Shown: positions 62,152 through 64,000 of the stretch, piece after piece | Numbering within the stretch: the stretch's first letter is position 1 | How the letters are laid out: the number at the start of each line of letters is the position of its first letter | NCBI RefSeq assembly: GCF_005144585.1 | Contig: NZ_SSMQ01000005.1 | Location: 1-64,000, forward strand | Direction: 5' to 3' | From: Polyangium fumosum | Lineage (GTDB): Bacteria > Myxococcota_A > Polyangia > Polyangiales > Polyangiaceae | DNA: 64,000 bases | Notes under the pieces: generated by a model | Databases searched by the model: none | What the model saw: the letters and a program-made list of their open reading frames with translations, nothing else | Told to the model about the DNA's origin: nothing | Program-made: the position numbers and the translations under genes

Positions 62152-63288
62152 TTAAAGCCGATTAAATCCACGGAGGACGAGGTCTCCGCTCTCGTCGAGG
62201 TCCACCTGCACGCCGAAGCCCCGGCCGATTCGATGGAGGGTCTCCCCCAGCCACACGGCGTCGCTCCGGCGGGCCCGGCCGAGCCGGAAGCGGCGAATCT
62301 GCATCGGCGTCATACGGAGGCGCGCGAGCTCGCCCGTGGCTGGGTCCACGACGGGAAAGTACATCAGGGCCAGGTCCCCCCGGAAGGACGCGTGGCCCGT
62401 GATTCCCTCGTAGTCGTTGAGGAGATCGCCGCAGCCGTAAAGGATGAGTTTGTTCTTGTAGACCTCGATGGGCCGCGGGTGGTGGGAGGAGTGCCCGTGG
62501 ACGAGATCGACGCCTCCCTCGAGGAGCGAATGCGCGAAGCGGACATGCTCCTCCGGGACCTCGTACCCCCAGTTGCTCCCCCAATGGATGGAGGCAATGA
62601 CGACGTCCCCGGGCCGTTTGACACAACGGACCCTCGCCTGGATCTGGAGCGCGGTCGTGTCCGACAGATCCACGAGCCGCTCGACGCCGGGAGAATCGTC
62701 GGTCGCGGCCCAGCTCGCGGGAATGCCGCTCGACGCCGTCCCGAAGGCGAACACGAGGAGCCTGCCGCCTCCGGGGAGCGGGAGGACCGCAGGCGCGCGC
62801 GCCTCGGCCAGGGTTTCGCCCGCGCCGGCGATCTTCAGCCCCGCCTGCTTCAGCGTCGTCAGGGTTTCGATGAGCCCCGAGGTGCTGTAATCGAGCACGT
62901 GGTTGTTCGCGAGGACGCAGACGTCGATGCCCGCGGCCAGGAGGCAAGGGGTGTTGTCCGGGTGCATCCGGTAGTTGATGCCCTTGTCCGGCCAATACGC
63001 GTCGCTGCGCGTGACGCTGGTCTCCAGGTTGATGATCCGCGCCGCGGGGGCCGCTCGTTCGAGCGCGGCGAGGGCGTCTCCCCAGATGTACGCGTGTCCA
63101 AACGGCCGCTGGATCGGGCCGTTCGTGTCCTCCGCCATCGTGACGTAGTCCCTGGCGTCCCGGATGTACGGCTCGTACAGGGTCGGCTCGCTCGGGTGCG
63201 GCAACGCCTGATCGATGCCTCGCCCGGTCATGACGTCGCCGCACAGGAACAATTCGAGGAGCTCGCCCGTGGGCTTTGCCGGCTGCAC
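62152..63288 (-). CDS. CapA-family (poly-gamma-glutamate synthesis type) metallophosphatase-like protein
   Basis: The CapA fold is clear: LFLCGDVMTGRGIDQALPH, IINLETSVTRSDAYW, CVLANNHVLDYSTSGL, VVIASIHWGSNWGYEVP and LVHGHSSHHPRPIEVYKNKL. These carry the metal-binding Asp, Asn and His residues. The GTG at 63288 (MQPAKPTGELLEL) is the best start, because longer frames run into the nitroreductase gene. The protein has no signal peptide. CapA in Bacillus acts in poly-gamma-glutamate capsule export; here the substrate is unknown, and the family includes many orphans. Confidence 0.88.
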   Translation of the reverse strand: MQPAKPTGELLELFLCGDVMTGRGIDQALPHPSEPTLYEPYIRDARDYVTMAEDTNGPIQRPFGHAYIWGDALAALERAAPAARIINLETSVTRSDAYWPDKGINYRMHPDNTPCLLAAGIDVCVLANNHVLDYSTSGLIETLTTLKQAGLKIAGAGETLAEARAPAVLPLPGGGRLLVFAFGTASSGIPASWAATDDSPGVERLVDLSDTTALQIQARVRCVKRPGDVVIASIHWGSNWGYEVPEEHVRFAHSLLEGGVDLVHGHSSHHPRPIEVYKNKLILYGCGDLLNDYEGITGHASFRGDLALMYFPVVDPATGELARLRMTPMQIRRFRLGRARRSDAVWLGETLHRIGRGFGVQVDLDESGDLVLRGFNRL

Positions 63289-63341
63289 CCGATGGTCTTC
63301 GACGGCCCGCGGACGTTCGTCAACGCGAGCGCCGGCCCCGG

Positions 63342-63926
63342 CTATTCGATGCGGCAGGCCTCGTCGAAATCGAGGCGGGGGTTCCGCGGGTAGAGCTTCG
63401 TCGGGTCGCCATGGCCGAGGTTGACGAGGAGGATGGATTTCCACGGCAGGTCGGCGAAAAACGTGGCGTCGATTTTCTCGCGGTCGAAGCCGGCCATCGG
63501 CCCGCAGTCGAGCCCGAGCGCGCGGGCCGCCAGGATCAGATAACCGGCCTGGAGCGAGGCATTTTGCAGCAAGAAGAAGTCGCGTTGGTCCGGCGGCATC
63601 GCGGCGAGGGCCTCGCCCATCGTGGGACGCGCCGGGAAGAGCTTCGGCATCTTCTCGTGAAAGCGCGTGTCGTAGGCGATGATCGCGGTGGCGGGCGCGC
63701 TCATGGTCTTGTCGACGTTGAGCGGCGCGAGGCAGGGGCGCAGGCGCTCCTTCGCCTCGGGGCTCTTCACGAAGACGATGCGCGCCGGCACGCTGTTGGC
63801 CGCGGTCGGTCCGAGGCGCAGGGCGTCGTAGAGGCTGTGCAGGGTCGCGTCGTCGACGGGCTCGGACAACCAGCCATTGTGGGTGCGGGCTTCGACGAAG
63901 ATTTGCTGGAGGAGAGGGTCGTTCAT
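63342..63926 (-). CDS. RutE/HadB-type nitroreductase (malonic semialdehyde reductase-like)
   Basis: 194 residues with the small-nitroreductase pattern: RTHNGWLSEPVDDATLHSLY, LRLGPTAANSVPARIVFV, LQNASLQAGYLILAARALG, LDCGPMAGFDREKIDATFF and LLVNLGHGD. The NGW and GPTAANS motifs mark the RutE/HadB group, which uses FMN and NADPH to reduce semialdehydes or nitro compounds. No other rut genes are next to it. The 74 nt upstream belong to its promoter region and run off the window edge. Confidence 0.92.
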   Translation of the reverse strand: MNDPLLQQIFVEARTHNGWLSEPVDDATLHSLYDALRLGPTAANSVPARIVFVKSPEAKERLRPCLAPLNVDKTMSAPATAIIAYDTRFHEKMPKLFPARPTMGEALAAMPPDQRDFFLLQNASLQAGYLILAARALGLDCGPMAGFDREKIDATFFADLPWKSILLVNLGHGDPTKLYPRNPRLDFDEACRIE

Positions 63927-64000
63927 GACGGCTCGTGGGGTGGGAGGTGGAGAGCTACGTTCTTTCAGGTCGCGAGCGCGGGTTTGGCGATGCGGGCCTC

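Overview
The window is GC-rich DNA that looks like a large-genome myxobacterium of the Polyangium/Sorangium type. The signs are a eukaryote-like Ser/Thr kinase with PEGA domains, many lipoproteins in which the lipobox cysteine is followed by a Gly/Ser-rich linker, Cys-rich and jelly-roll surface proteins, type VI secretion (T6SS) spike genes and dense lineage-specific regulators. I saw no rRNA, tRNA, CRISPR array or insertion sequence. Starts were chosen from ribosome-binding sites, signal peptides and overlaps, so many differ from the longest open frame.

Region 1 (1-17.8 kb). A VgrG-like gene at the left edge loses its homology beside two 73-bp direct repeats. A Ser/Thr kinase follows. A TetR regulator comes next to a lipoprotein esterase and an alpha/beta hydrolase; one operator-like palindrome lies before the regulator and one before the hydrolase, with the same core. 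A T6SS cargo set follows: a protein with a repeated GMRHFTS motif, a LysM/peptidoglycan-binding protein, a full VgrG and a divergent PAAR protein. Then come three secreted lipoproteins, a thioredoxin and an ECF sigma factor.

Region 2 (17.8-27 kb). A four-gene operon (isochorismatase-like hydrolase, ABM-domain membrane protein, amidohydrolase, chloroperoxidase-like hydrolase) lies near a DoxX/alginate-export-type porin pair and a divergent PAS-GAF histidine kinase/NarL-type regulator pair. Three copies of a 17-bp site tie these units together as a likely regulon.

Region 3 (27-51 kb). This is a polysaccharide-utilisation locus unlike the Bacteroidetes type. The plus strand carries lipoprotein carbohydrate-binding modules, two paralogous TIM-barrel-like hydrolases, two paralogous outer-membrane barrels and a GH87-type alpha-1,3-glucanase. 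The minus strand carries a GH31 alpha-glucosidase, a sugar ABC transporter whose binding protein is fused to its permease, and a GntR/LacI-type regulator. Two fibro-slime lipoproteins and a CBM3 lipoprotein follow. The inferred task is to bind and cut an alpha-glucan at the cell surface, pass fragments through the barrels, import them and hydrolyse them to glucose.

Region 4 (51-64 kb). This part holds an amidohydrolase, a TonB-like protein, a propeller lipoprotein, an AraC regulator, a 44-bp tandem-repeat array, a single-haem P460-like lipoprotein, a CapA-family protein and a RutE-type nitroreductase. The most unusual gene is at 58992-60746. Its first 260 or so residues align collinearly with the N-terminal clamp of RNA polymerase beta' (RpoC), including the exact zinc-ribbon cysteine spacing, and they are joined to a propeller-like C-terminus.
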